From: Gammaproteobacteria bacterium
GTDB taxonomy: Bacteria > Pseudomonadota > Gammaproteobacteria > Steroidobacterales > Steroidobacteraceae
DNA length: 5,080 nucleotides
NCBI GenBank assembly: GCA_027451085.1
Contig: DAIDKA010000250.1
Location: 1-5,080, forward strand
Reading direction: 5' to 3'
Part shown: piece by piece, positions 1 to 5,070 of the stretch
Layout of the letters: each line of letters begins with the position of its first letter
How positions within the stretch are numbered: the stretch's first letter is position 1
Translations under genes and position numbers: made by a program
The notes under the pieces: generated by a model
What the model saw: the letters and a program-made list of their open reading frames with translations, nothing else
Database searches by the model: none
What the model was told of the DNA's origin: nothing

Positions 1-104
1 GGCGCCTGGGCAGCGGCGACGGCTGCTACCGCCAGCAAGCCCGGTGCGACCATCCACAACAGGCCCTGCCGGACAGCCTGTCCAGCCGCGCGAAACTGTG
101 CCAT
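1..104 (-). CDS. N-terminus of an exported protein (signal peptide only; cut by window edge)
   Basis: This is the start of a gene that runs off the left edge; only 34 codons are visible. The ATG at 104-102 follows a GGAGG ribosome binding site (111-115) with a 6-base spacer. The peptide reads as a classical Sec signal peptide: Arg5 and Arg12 in the n-region, a hydrophobic stretch from about residue 15 to 30 rich in Leu, Val and Ala, and an Ala-Gln-Ala end that fits signal peptidase I cleavage after residue 34. No lipobox cysteine is seen in the visible part. It starts 34 bases after the diguanylate cyclase stop codon, on the same strand, so it is probably co-transcribed with it. The mature protein lies outside the window, so its function cannot be called. 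A membrane anchor instead of a cleaved signal is the main alternative. Confidence 0.72.
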   Translation of the reverse strand, partial: MAQFRAAGQAVRQGLLWMVAPGLLAVAAVAAAQA

Positions 105-110
105 CTGCCC

Positions 111-115
111 CCTCC
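111..115 (-). promoter_or_regulatory. Ribosome binding site of the exported-protein gene
   Basis: GGAGG on the minus strand, 6 bases before the ATG at 104. It supports calling this short edge fragment a real gene start. Confidence 0.6.
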
Positions 116-138
116 ACCTACGCCAGGAGAGGGCTACG

Positions 139-867
139 CTACAGGCTGTGCATCCGCACCTGCAAGCTGCGGTGAGATTTCCCGGTCTTCTCCCCGTACA
201 TGAGACGGTCCGCCTGCTCCAGCAGCGCTGCCAGCGGCACCGGCTGCAGCGGATCGAACACGGCCGTCCCCACGCTCAGGGACAACGGCAGGCCGTGACC
301 GCCCGCGCAGGTATTGCAGGCCGTGACCTCGTACTGGATACGCTCAAGCAGCGCCCCGTGATCTTCCGGACGGCCGCTGACGATGGCGGCGAACTCGTCC
401 CCGCCCAGCCGGCCGAGTAACGCGCCAGGTCCCGCCGCCCGTTCCAGCACTGCCACCGCATCGCGCAGCTGGCGGTCGCCTGCGCCATGACCGTCGGTGT
501 CATTGACGCGCTTGATGTCGTCCACATCCACGTACAGCACCAGTGCGCCGCGCCGCTGGCGCTGCAGGCCCTCGAGCATGCGAGCCCCGACATGCAGGAA
601 GCCGCGACGGTTGTAGGCCCCGGTCAGCACGTCAAACAGGGCCACCCGGCGCATGCTGCCCAGCAGTGACTCAATGATGTCCAGCTGCGCGTGCTGACGC
701 TCCAGCAGCAGGCGGCCGTTGACACCCAGCACGGCTGCCAGCAGTGCATGTACGCGCTCTTCATCGCCGTCGAGCACCGCCTGGTAAAGCTGCTCGGCAT
801 ACACCCCCCCGCCCGGTACAAGGGCGGCGAGTTCTTCGGACAGTGACAGTGACGCAAATCCCGGCAT
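139..867 (-). CDS. GGDEF diguanylate cyclase with a short helical N-terminal region
   Basis: Predicted cytosolic enzyme of 242 residues that joins two GTP into cyclic di-GMP. The GGDEF domain spans about residues 75-235. It has the metal and substrate signature DVDDIKRVND (Asp114, Asn122, Asp123), GHGAGD with Asp131, and an intact GGDEF loop at 155-159, so it should be catalytically competent. The inhibitory I-site, normally RxxD five residues before the GGDEF, reads Gly-Pro-Gly-Ala here (146-149), so product inhibition through that site should be lost. Residues 1-75 look helical, with a possible coiled-coil linker before the domain; there is no receiver, PAS or transmembrane segment. I chose the ATG at 867 because AGGAG sits 7 bases upstream; an in-frame start at 924 lacks such support. 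It lies 149 bases after the response regulator gene, so it may be part of the same operon or separately transcribed. Confidence 0.9.
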   Translation of the reverse strand: MPGFASLSLSEELAALVPGGGVYAEQLYQAVLDGDEERVHALLAAVLGVNGRLLLERQHAQLDIIESLLGSMRRVALFDVLTGAYNRRGFLHVGARMLEGLQRQRRGALVLYVDVDDIKRVNDTDGHGAGDRQLRDAVAVLERAAGPGALLGRLGGDEFAAIVSGRPEDHGALLERIQYEVTACNTCAGGHGLPLSLSVGTAVFDPLQPVPLAALLEQADRLMYGEKTGKSHRSLQVRMHSL

Positions 868-874
868 GACGACG

Positions 875-879
875 CTCCT
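875..879 (-). promoter_or_regulatory. Ribosome binding site deciding the diguanylate cyclase start
   Basis: AGGAG on the minus strand, 7 bases before the ATG at 867. It favours this start over the upstream in-frame start at 924. A small hairpin (879-901) ends at its first base. Confidence 0.65.
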
Positions 880-901
880 GGGCGTGACTGCAGCGCGCCC
901 A
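879..901 (-). repeat. Hairpin abutting the diguanylate cyclase ribosome binding site
   Basis: Inverted repeat TGGGCG / CGCCCA (6 perfect pairs, 11-base loop). Its 3' arm ends at the first base of the AGGAG ribosome binding site. In RNA it could affect ribosome access to the cyclase start. There is no U-tract, so it is not a terminator. It could be chance in GC-rich DNA. Confidence 0.3.
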
Positions 902-993
902 GCATGATGTACACCGCGGGGCACGCCAAGCGGGGCAGCCCTACATTGCAGTTCAGGAGGATCCCCGAGTGGCCGAATGCTGACAATGCCTCA

Positions 994-1016
994 GGACTGC
1001 GACACCCGCAGAATCC
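994..1016 (-). repeat. Hairpin directly after the response regulator stop codon
   Basis: Inverted repeat CTGCG / CGCAG with a 5-base loop, extended by GGA / TCC across a two-base bulge, beginning at the base after the response regulator stop codon. No run of T follows on the minus strand, so it does not qualify as a classical intrinsic terminator. It could mark an mRNA 3' end or processing site, or have no role. The remaining bases of the 868-1016 gap show no convincing sigma-70 promoter. Confidence 0.3.
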
Positions 1017-1646
1017 CTACGGCTGCACCAGCCCCTGGCGGATGGCATAGCGCACCAGGCTTGCGATCTCGTGGATCCCCAGCTTCTGCATCAGCCGGGT
1101 ACGATGGGACTCAACTGTCTTGACGCTGACATTCATCTGCGCCGCGATGTCCTTGGTGGTGCGCCCCTCCGCGATCAGCTGCAGCACCTGCCGCTCGCGC
1201 ACCGACAGGGTCTCACCGGCTGCTTTCGGCGACAGGCACGCGTCCGCCACCGCACGTGAGATGCCCGGGCTGAGATACACCTGGCCACGGCACACCTCGT
1301 TGATGGCATGCACCAGGTCGTTCGCGGCCTGGCTCTTGAGTACATAGCCCCTGACGCCACAGCGCAACGCCTCCGCCACGTACTGGTTTTCGTCATGCCG
1401 GGTCAGCAGCACCGTGGGCGTGCGCGGACAGGTCCGCGCCAGCTCCAGCGCCGCATTGAGTCCGTTGAACTGCGGCATGCTGATGTCCATGACGACCGCG
1501 TCCGGGGACAGGTTCTGCGCCAGGCGCACCGCCTCGCGGCCGTCCGCGGCCTGCCCCTCGACCACGAATCCCTCGCGTTCCAGCAGCGCCGCCAGGCCCT
1601 GCCGGATCAGCGCATGGTCATCAGCCAGTATCACCCTGATCGGCAT
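1017..1646 (-). CDS. NarL/LuxR-family response regulator (receiver + HTH)
   Basis: Predicted cytosolic transcription factor of 209 residues, a typical length for the NarL/FixJ family. The N-terminal receiver (about 1-120) has the acidic pair Asp9-Asp10, phosphoacceptor Asp54 in VVMDISMP, switch Thr82 and conserved Lys104 in GYVLKS. The C-terminal LuxR-type helix-turn-helix (about 145-207) carries LSVRERQVLQLIAEG and the recognition-helix pattern VSVKTVESHRTRLMQKL. Phosphorylation at Asp54 is expected to promote dimerisation and DNA binding. The ATG is 3 bases after the histidine kinase stop codon, with GGGAG 8 bases upstream inside the kinase gene. The two are therefore very likely translationally coupled and a cognate pair. 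Its target promoters cannot be read from the window; its own operon or the diguanylate cyclase gene are candidates by inference only. Confidence 0.93.
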   Translation of the reverse strand: MPIRVILADDHALIRQGLAALLEREGFVVEGQAADGREAVRLAQNLSPDAVVMDISMPQFNGLNAALELARTCPRTPTVLLTRHDENQYVAEALRCGVRGYVLKSQAANDLVHAINEVCRGQVYLSPGISRAVADACLSPKAAGETLSVRERQVLQLIAEGRTTKDIAAQMNVSVKTVESHRTRLMQKLGIHEIASLVRYAIRQGLVQP

Positions 1647-1649
1647 GAT

Positions 1650-2579
1650 TCATTCTCCCAGTGGCAACCACAACGTGATGCGGGTCCCGGTGCCAGGCTG
1701 AGAGACGACCGAAAGCCTGCCGCCCACCGCATCGGCGCGCTCCCTCATGCCCAGAAGGCCGAGGCCCGCGCGGCCGGTCCCCGGCTCAAACCCCACTCCA
1801 TCGTCGCTGATCAGGCAACGCAGCATGCCGCCGTCGCGTTCGACCTCGATATCGACGCGCGAGGCCTGCGAATGCCGCGCGGCATTGGTGAGCGCCTCCT
1901 GCACCGTGCGATACAGCGCGGTCTCGACCTGCGGCGACGGGCGCCCGCCGACGTCACTGCGGACATGAACCTCGATCTGGGCCCGCTGCGACACCCCTTC
2001 GGCCAGGAACTGGATGGCGGGCAGCCATCCCAGGTCATCCAGCACCGTGGGCCGCAACTCGTGGGACAAGCGCCGCAGCTGCTGTTCCACCTGGGCCAGC
2101 AGCCCCTGGATCTCGCTGATGCCGGCCTGGTGTTCAGGCAGCAGGGCACGCCCGAAGTTCGCCACGGCCAGGTGCACCGACACCAGCACCTGACCGGCCT
2201 CGTCGTGCAGCGCGCGGGCGATGCGACGCGCCGCCTGTTCCAGCGCATCATTCAGCTGGCGCGAGGCGGCGATGGCGTCACGGTAGCCACGATGCGTCAT
2301 CTCGTAGCAGGACAGCGCCCCGGCCAGGAATGCCTCCCCCCGACGCAGATGTTCATCGTCGATGGGCACACCCATGCGGCCGAGCACCGCGCGCAGGGCC
2401 CGGCCATGGATCGCGACCAGATGCGGGATGCTCCAGTCCTGCGCCAGCGCGGTGCGGCCGATGTCATGGGCGCGATCGAGATCGGCCTCATCGGAATGCT
2501 CGACCCAGGAGCCGAGCGCCTGCTCCAACTGCTGTTCGAGCCCGACCGTCGCTTCGGTCATGGAGCGTGACGCACCCAT
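1650..2579 (-). CDS. Soluble histidine kinase with RsbU-like N-terminal (RsbT-docking) domain
   Basis: A 309-residue kinase with no transmembrane segment, so probably cytosolic. Residues about 13-108 resemble the helical N-terminal domain of RsbU-type regulators: LEQQLEQALGSWVEH near the start, a middle part around WSIPHLVAIHGRALR, and ALSCYEMTHRGYRDA at 89-103. In Bacillus RsbU that domain binds RsbT. A HisKA_3 dimerisation region follows, with phosphoacceptor His125 in ARALHDEAGQ and the usual LSHELRP (His173). The HATPase_c domain has an N-box with Asn232 in EALTNAARHS, a G1 box SDDGVGF (258-264) and a G2 box GLGLLGMRERA. No PP2C phosphatase domain is present. I chose the ATG at 2579 because AAGGAGG lies 5 bases upstream; an in-frame start at 2633 would add an unsupported, Trp- and Arg-rich extension inside rsbX. 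It is followed almost immediately by a NarL-type regulator, its probable phosphorylation partner. Confidence 0.88.
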   Translation of the reverse strand: MGASRSMTEATVGLEQQLEQALGSWVEHSDEADLDRAHDIGRTALAQDWSIPHLVAIHGRALRAVLGRMGVPIDDEHLRRGEAFLAGALSCYEMTHRGYRDAIAASRQLNDALEQAARRIARALHDEAGQVLVSVHLAVANFGRALLPEHQAGISEIQGLLAQVEQQLRRLSHELRPTVLDDLGWLPAIQFLAEGVSQRAQIEVHVRSDVGGRPSPQVETALYRTVQEALTNAARHSQASRVDIEVERDGGMLRCLISDDGVGFEPGTGRAGLGLLGMRERADAVGGRLSVVSQPGTGTRITLWLPLGE

Positions 2580-2584
2580 CCGGC

Positions 2585-2591
2585 CCTCCTT
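2585..2591 (-). promoter_or_regulatory. Strong ribosome binding site of the histidine kinase, overlapping the rsbX stop
   Basis: AAGGAGG, a near-perfect anti-Shine-Dalgarno match, 5 bases before the ATG at 2579. Its first two bases are the last two of the rsbX TAA stop codon. It settles the kinase start and suggests translational coupling between rsbX and the kinase. Confidence 0.8.
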
Positions 2592-3192
2592 ACGAGATCC
2601 TCGCCACCAGCACCAGCGCGTCGTCGCTCTCAAGGCAGTGGTTTGCCAGGATGCCGCGCGCCAGCACGCCCGGCTCCACTACCGGCGAGGTGCGATTGGC
2701 AAAATCGTTACGGATGCCGTCCGTGGCAAACACCAGAGTATCACCTGGCCCTGCCGGCAGGGTGGCCGGCGCAAGCCGCGGCAGCTGTGCCCCGACCACG
2801 CCCGGCCGCAGCATCAGTTCCTCCGGCGCCGGGACTCCACGACGCAGCAACAGCACGCGCACGTTGCCCACGCCCAGCCAGCTGATCGATCCGGCCGGGG
2901 CGTCGAACGACACCAGGCTCATGACCACGCCGCGGGTGCCACGCAGTGCCTCGTGACAGCGCCGGACCAGCTCCTGCAACGGCTCACCGCAGTGCGCTTC
3001 CAGCACGGCGCGCGCGCATGCAGCGGCTTCATAAGCTTCCTTGCCATGACCGATGCCGTCGATCACCGCCAGCAGCGCCCCTTGCGTCCACACTCGGGCG
3101 ACGCACAGGTCGCCCGAGCAGCCGCCCGACAGCGCGAAATCCGCTGCCGCCCAGGTCAGCGGCAGAACGTCCGTTACATTCGCGGACGCCAC
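2590..3192 (-). CDS. rsbX: RsbX-like PP2C-family phosphatase (stressosome reset)
   Basis: A 200-residue PP2C/SpoIIE-type serine/threonine phosphatase, close to the 199 residues of Bacillus RsbX. RsbX removes the phosphates that RsbT places on the stressosome scaffold, returning it to the resting state. Metal-binding motifs are intact: Asp28 in CSGD, Asp45 in AVIDGIGHG, Asp158 in FATDGI, and Asp190-Asp191 in ESDDALVLVA. The central LGVGNVRVLLLRRG segment matches the SVGNVRF region of RsbX. It is a stand-alone catalytic domain, unlike RsbU or RsbP, which carry N-terminal regulatory domains. The GTG start overlaps the end of rsbT by 19 bases, with GGTG 5 bases upstream as a weak ribosome binding site, so coupling to rsbT translation is likely. 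The fit to RsbX rests on size, motifs and position directly after rsbRST. Confidence 0.88.
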   Translation of the reverse strand: MASANVTDVLPLTWAAADFALSGGCSGDLCVARVWTQGALLAVIDGIGHGKEAYEAAACARAVLEAHCGEPLQELVRRCHEALRGTRGVVMSLVSFDAPAGSISWLGVGNVRVLLLRRGVPAPEELMLRPGVVGAQLPRLAPATLPAGPGDTLVFATDGIRNDFANRTSPVVEPGVLARGILANHCLESDDALVLVARIS

Positions 3193-3581
3193 TTCTTCAC
3201 CGTGACTGTGGTGCCGCGCCCGGGCGCTGACACCAGGTCGAATTCGTCCATCAGCCGGCGCACGCCCGGCAGCCCCAGCCCCAGGCCGCCGGAGCTGGAA
3301 TACCCGTCGCGCAACGCCAGGGAAACATTTGCAATGCCGGGCCCCTTGTCGGCGGCCACAATCACCAGCCCCGACCTGCTCCCGGTCTGCACTGCCTGCA
3401 GCGCAACCACGCCCTCCCCGGCGTAGGAGACGATGTTGCGCGCCAGCTCCGAGATGGCGGTGGCGATCAGTGTGGCCTCGCTGACCGAAAATCCGATCAA
3501 CAGCGCCTTTGAGCGGCCCTCCTGTCGCGCCCGGACGACATCCATGTCTGAGGAGATGTTCATCTCTACCGGATCAGACAC
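3174..3581 (-). CDS. rsbT: RsbT-like serine/threonine protein kinase (stressosome switch)
   Basis: A 135-residue GHKL-fold kinase, close to the 133 residues of Bacillus RsbT. In that system RsbT is held by the RsbR/RsbS scaffold, phosphorylates RsbS (and RsbR) on stress, then leaves to activate a downstream partner. The N-box is AISELARNIVSYAG with Glu45 and Asn49; the G1 box is ADKGPGI with Asp78, the position of the essential Asp78 of Bacillus RsbT; the G2 region GGLGLGLPGVRRLMDEF is almost the same as in Bacillus. I chose the GTG at 3581 because GAGG lies 5 bases upstream; a GTG at 3587 sits directly against that site, and an ATG at 3563 would shorten the conserved N-terminus. It starts 7 bases after the rsbS stop and overlaps rsbX. 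The next partner in this operon is probably the RsbU-like domain of the histidine kinase. Confidence 0.93.
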   Translation of the reverse strand: MSDPVEMNISSDMDVVRARQEGRSKALLIGFSVSEATLIATAISELARNIVSYAGEGVVALQAVQTGSRSGLVIVAADKGPGIANVSLALRDGYSSSGGLGLGLPGVRRLMDEFDLVSAPGRGTTVTVKKWRPRM

Positions 3582-3586
3582 GCCCA

Positions 3587-3590
3587 CCTC
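3587..3590 (-). promoter_or_regulatory. Ribosome binding site deciding the rsbT start
   Basis: GAGG on the minus strand, overlapping the rsbS TGA stop and 5 bases before the GTG at 3581. It makes that GTG a better start than the in-frame GTG at 3587, which would leave no spacer. Confidence 0.55.
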
Positions 3591-3951
3591 AGCTTGAGTT
3601 CCGGCAGCGCTGTTGCAGGTAGGCCAGACCCTCTTCCAGGTCGAGTGCGGTCGGGATATCCTCCAGTGTCAGGCCCAGCTGCACCATCGCAAACGCCACG
3701 TCGGGCTGGATGCCCACGATGACCGTGTCAGCGCCGCGCAGCCGGATCATGCGCGAGATCGTAAGCAGCATGCGTGAGGCAAATGAATCCATCACGTCCA
3801 TGGCAGTCACATCCACGATGACCCCGAGGGAGCGGTAGCGGACCGCCTGGTTGACCAGCGCCGTGCGCAGCTGCTCCAGGTCAGCGTCGGAGAGCGCCGC
3901 CTGGATGGTGGCGATGAGGAACGGACCCTGTTTGAGAATGGGGACTTCCAC
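3589..3951 (-). CDS. rsbS: RsbS-like single STAS-domain stressosome scaffold protein
   Basis: A 120-residue STAS-domain protein matching Bacillus RsbS in length and sequence pattern: VPILKQGPFLIATIQ at the start, GVIVDVTAMDVMDSFASRML in the middle, GIQPDVAFAMVQLG, and the C-terminal TALDLEEGLAYL. RsbS is the main antagonist that holds RsbT in the stressosome. The regulatory serine, Ser59 in Bacillus, is kept as Ser56 in the VMDSF motif, so the RsbT phosphorylation switch should work. I chose the GTG at 3951, which has GGAG 6 bases upstream and gives the family-typical length. A longer in-frame reading from 4029 lies inside rsbR and adds a sequence unlike any RsbS. The gene begins 22 bases after the rsbR stop. 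Confidence 0.94.
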   Translation of the reverse strand: MEVPILKQGPFLIATIQAALSDADLEQLRTALVNQAVRYRSLGVIVDVTAMDVMDSFASRMLLTISRMIRLRGADTVIVGIQPDVAFAMVQLGLTLEDIPTALDLEEGLAYLQQRCRNSS

Positions 3952-3957
3952 GGCGTG

Positions 3958-3961
3958 CTCC
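3958..3961 (-). promoter_or_regulatory. Ribosome binding site deciding the rsbS start
   Basis: GGAG on the minus strand with a 6-base spacer to the GTG at 3951. It supports this start over the much longer in-frame reading from 4029. Confidence 0.6.
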
Positions 3962-3973
3962 GTTGCGCGATCC

Positions 3974-4885
3974 TCAGCCCAGCGGCATGACCTTGTAGCC
4001 CAGCAGGCGTTCGGCCTGCTCGATGCCACCTTGCAGGTCGCCCACGGTGTTCATCTTGCCCAGATCAACGCCGATGGTCACCAGTGTCTGCGCGATTTCC
4101 GGCGACAGGCCGGTCACGATCACCGTCGCGCCCAGCAGTCGCGACGCCTCCACCGTCTGCACCAGGTGGTTGGCGACCGTCGCGTCCATCGCCGCCACGC
4201 CGGTGATGTCGATCACGACCACCTTGGCGCGGTTGGTGCGGATCCCCCGCAGCAGCTGCTCCGTGAGCTGGCGCGCGCGCTGCGGATCGATGACGCCGAT
4301 GATGGGCAGGATGAGCAGCCGCTCGCGCACCTGCAACACCGGGGTGGACAGCTCCCGGATGGCCTCCTGCTGCTGGCGGATGACGCGCTCGCGCTCCTGC
4401 ACGAAGCCCACGGCCACCGTGTTGGCGATACGGTTGGCCGCCGGCTCGTAGGCGTCCAGGATGCGGTTGAGCTTTTCAAAGTCCGTCTGGTACTTGGCGA
4501 ACAGCGAACGCGCGAGGACGTCGCGCAGCAGCAGCACGATGCCAACGACCTCGTCGGTCTCCACGCCGCGGGGAATGATGCGCTCTGACAGGTTGCGGGC
4601 ATAGGCCTGCAGGGCCTCGAAGGTGCCGGTTTCCAGGGCCGCAACGTAACTGTCGTACACCGAGGTCGCCTCGGCGAAGATCTCCTCCTGGGTCATCGCG
4701 GTCAGCAGGCGCGCCTCGGAGATGCGCGTGACCCATTCCTCGCGCAGCAGCGTGCGGTTCTGCCGCAGGTGCGCGACCAGCTCGCGCAGCAGCTGCGAGG
4801 TCGGCTCGTTGCGCGCAAGATCCGCCGCGTAGCTGCTGCCAGCGGCGGACTCCCGGTCCTTGCCCAGGTCCTTGTGCTTTACCAT
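3974..4885 (-). CDS. rsbR: RsbR-like stressosome sensor/co-antagonist (RsbRD-type N-terminus + STAS)
   Basis: A 303-residue soluble protein with the RsbR layout. Residues about 28-160 are helical and resemble the RsbRD-type N-terminal domain (LRELVAHLRQNRTLLREEW, then VVGIVLLLRDVLARSLFAKY); a charged linker helix follows (about 160-180), then a STAS domain (about 182-303) with LSTPVLQVRERLLILPIIG, VVVIDITGV and SPEIAQTLVTIGVDL. RsbR proteins form the turrets of the stressosome and, with RsbS, sequester RsbT. The N-terminus has only His4 and His39 and no Cys, so I see no basis for heme binding as in globin-type Vibrio RsbR. Both positions matching the Bacillus RsbRA phosphothreonines are changed: Pro201 for Thr171 and Ala235 for Thr205, with a Thr at 236. 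The ATG has GGAG 8 bases upstream. It is the first gene of the cluster and the only RsbR in the window. Confidence 0.93.
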   Translation of the reverse strand: MVKHKDLGKDRESAAGSSYAADLARNEPTSQLLRELVAHLRQNRTLLREEWVTRISEARLLTAMTQEEIFAEATSVYDSYVAALETGTFEALQAYARNLSERIIPRGVETDEVVGIVLLLRDVLARSLFAKYQTDFEKLNRILDAYEPAANRIANTVAVGFVQERERVIRQQQEAIRELSTPVLQVRERLLILPIIGVIDPQRARQLTEQLLRGIRTNRAKVVVIDITGVAAMDATVANHLVQTVEASRLLGATVIVTGLSPEIAQTLVTIGVDLGKMNTVGDLQGGIEQAERLLGYKVMPLG

Positions 4886-4935
4886 GATGGACTCTCCGTG
4901 ATCCCAGGACCCCTCGGGCCTTGAATTTATTTATG

Positions 4936-4956
4936 ACTGCAAAGCAGAACTGCAAA
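4936..4956 (-). repeat. Tandem TTTGCAGT repeats with interlocked palindromes upstream of rsbR
   Basis: On the minus strand the 8-mer TTTGCAGT occurs twice with a 13-base period. The same bases form the overlapping palindromes CTGC-AAA-GCAG (4937-4947) and GCAG-AA-CTGC (4944-4953). It lies about 50 to 70 bases before the rsbR start and upstream of an AT-rich stretch (4921-4935). It could be an operator or an mRNA leader structure. A weak sigma-70-like pair, TTTGCA with TAAATA 17 bases on, overlaps it but matches poorly. Confidence 0.3.
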
Positions 4957-4999
4957 CGCTGGCAGAAATAACAGCCGGGTATGTGCCGGGCAATCCTGT

Positions 5000-5027
5000 A
5001 TTCCCCACTGGTGCAGCTGGGGTAAAC
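5000..5027 (-). promoter_or_regulatory. Candidate SigB-like promoter upstream of rsbR
   Basis: On the minus strand, GTTTAC (5022-5027) is followed by a 16-base spacer and GGGAAT (5000-5005). The general-stress SigB consensus of Gram-positive bacteria is roughly GTTTAA and GGGWAW with 12 to 15 bases between, so the elements fit but the spacer is slightly long (15 if GGGGAA is taken). It would start transcription about 110 bases before rsbR. The same stretch holds the dyad CCCCA-N10-TGGGG (5003-5022), which could instead be an operator. No sigma factor gene in the window supports a SigB system. Confidence 0.3.
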
Positions 5028-5055
5028 ACCTGACTGCCGTCAACCCTGGCGTGAC

Positions 5056-5070
5056 ACCGGCCCAGCCGGT
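5056..5070 (-). repeat. Perfect 6-bp hairpin near the right edge
   Basis: ACCGGC-CCA-GCCGGT is a perfect inverted repeat with a 3-base loop. No T-run follows on either strand, so it is not a clear intrinsic terminator. It may lie at the end of an upstream gene outside the window. No coding region is visible in 4886-5080. Confidence 0.3.

Larger units (their letters stand above)
139..4885 (-). other. Predicted stressosome / two-component / c-di-GMP operon
   Basis: Seven genes, all on the minus strand. The first six (rsbR, rsbS, rsbT, rsbX, histidine kinase, response regulator) are spaced by 22, 7, -19, 10 and 3 bases, which strongly suggests one transcript. The diguanylate cyclase follows after 149 bases and could be a second unit. 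No rsbU-type phosphatase, rsbV, rsbW or sigma factor gene is present. Confidence 0.75.

Noticed and set aside
868..924. Diguanylate cyclase start at 924
   Set aside because: It would add 19 residues with no ribosome binding site support and include the hairpin and the AGGAG site within the coding region; the ATG at 867 has a proper site.
957..984. Plus-strand segment resembling the 5' part of a tRNA-Ser (acceptor strand and D-arm with CCGAGTGGCCGAA)
   Set aside because: No matching anticodon arm, T-arm (no TTCGA-type loop) or 3' acceptor strand follows, so it is at most a chance or remnant match.
1308..2570. Long plus-strand open frame of 420 codons opposite the kinase and regulator
   Set aside because: Its product has no recognisable domain and is rich in His, Arg and Gln, as expected for the antisense of GC-rich genes; both genes beneath it have clear conserved motifs.
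2362..3426. Plus-strand open frame of 354 codons opposite the kinase, rsbX and rsbT
   Set aside because: Low-complexity antisense shadow of well-supported genes, with no family motif.
3952..4029. Longer rsbS starting inside rsbR
   Set aside because: The added residues do not resemble RsbS, and a GTG with a good ribosome binding site at 3951 gives the family-typical length.
3851..4588. Plus-strand open frame of 245 codons opposite rsbR and rsbS
   Set aside because: Antisense shadow; the minus-strand STAS proteins match known families closely.
5015..5043. TTGACG (minus strand, 5038-5043) as a sigma-70 -35 element
   Set aside because: No acceptable -10 hexamer occurs 16 to 18 bases downstream (the 17-base position reads CCAGCT).
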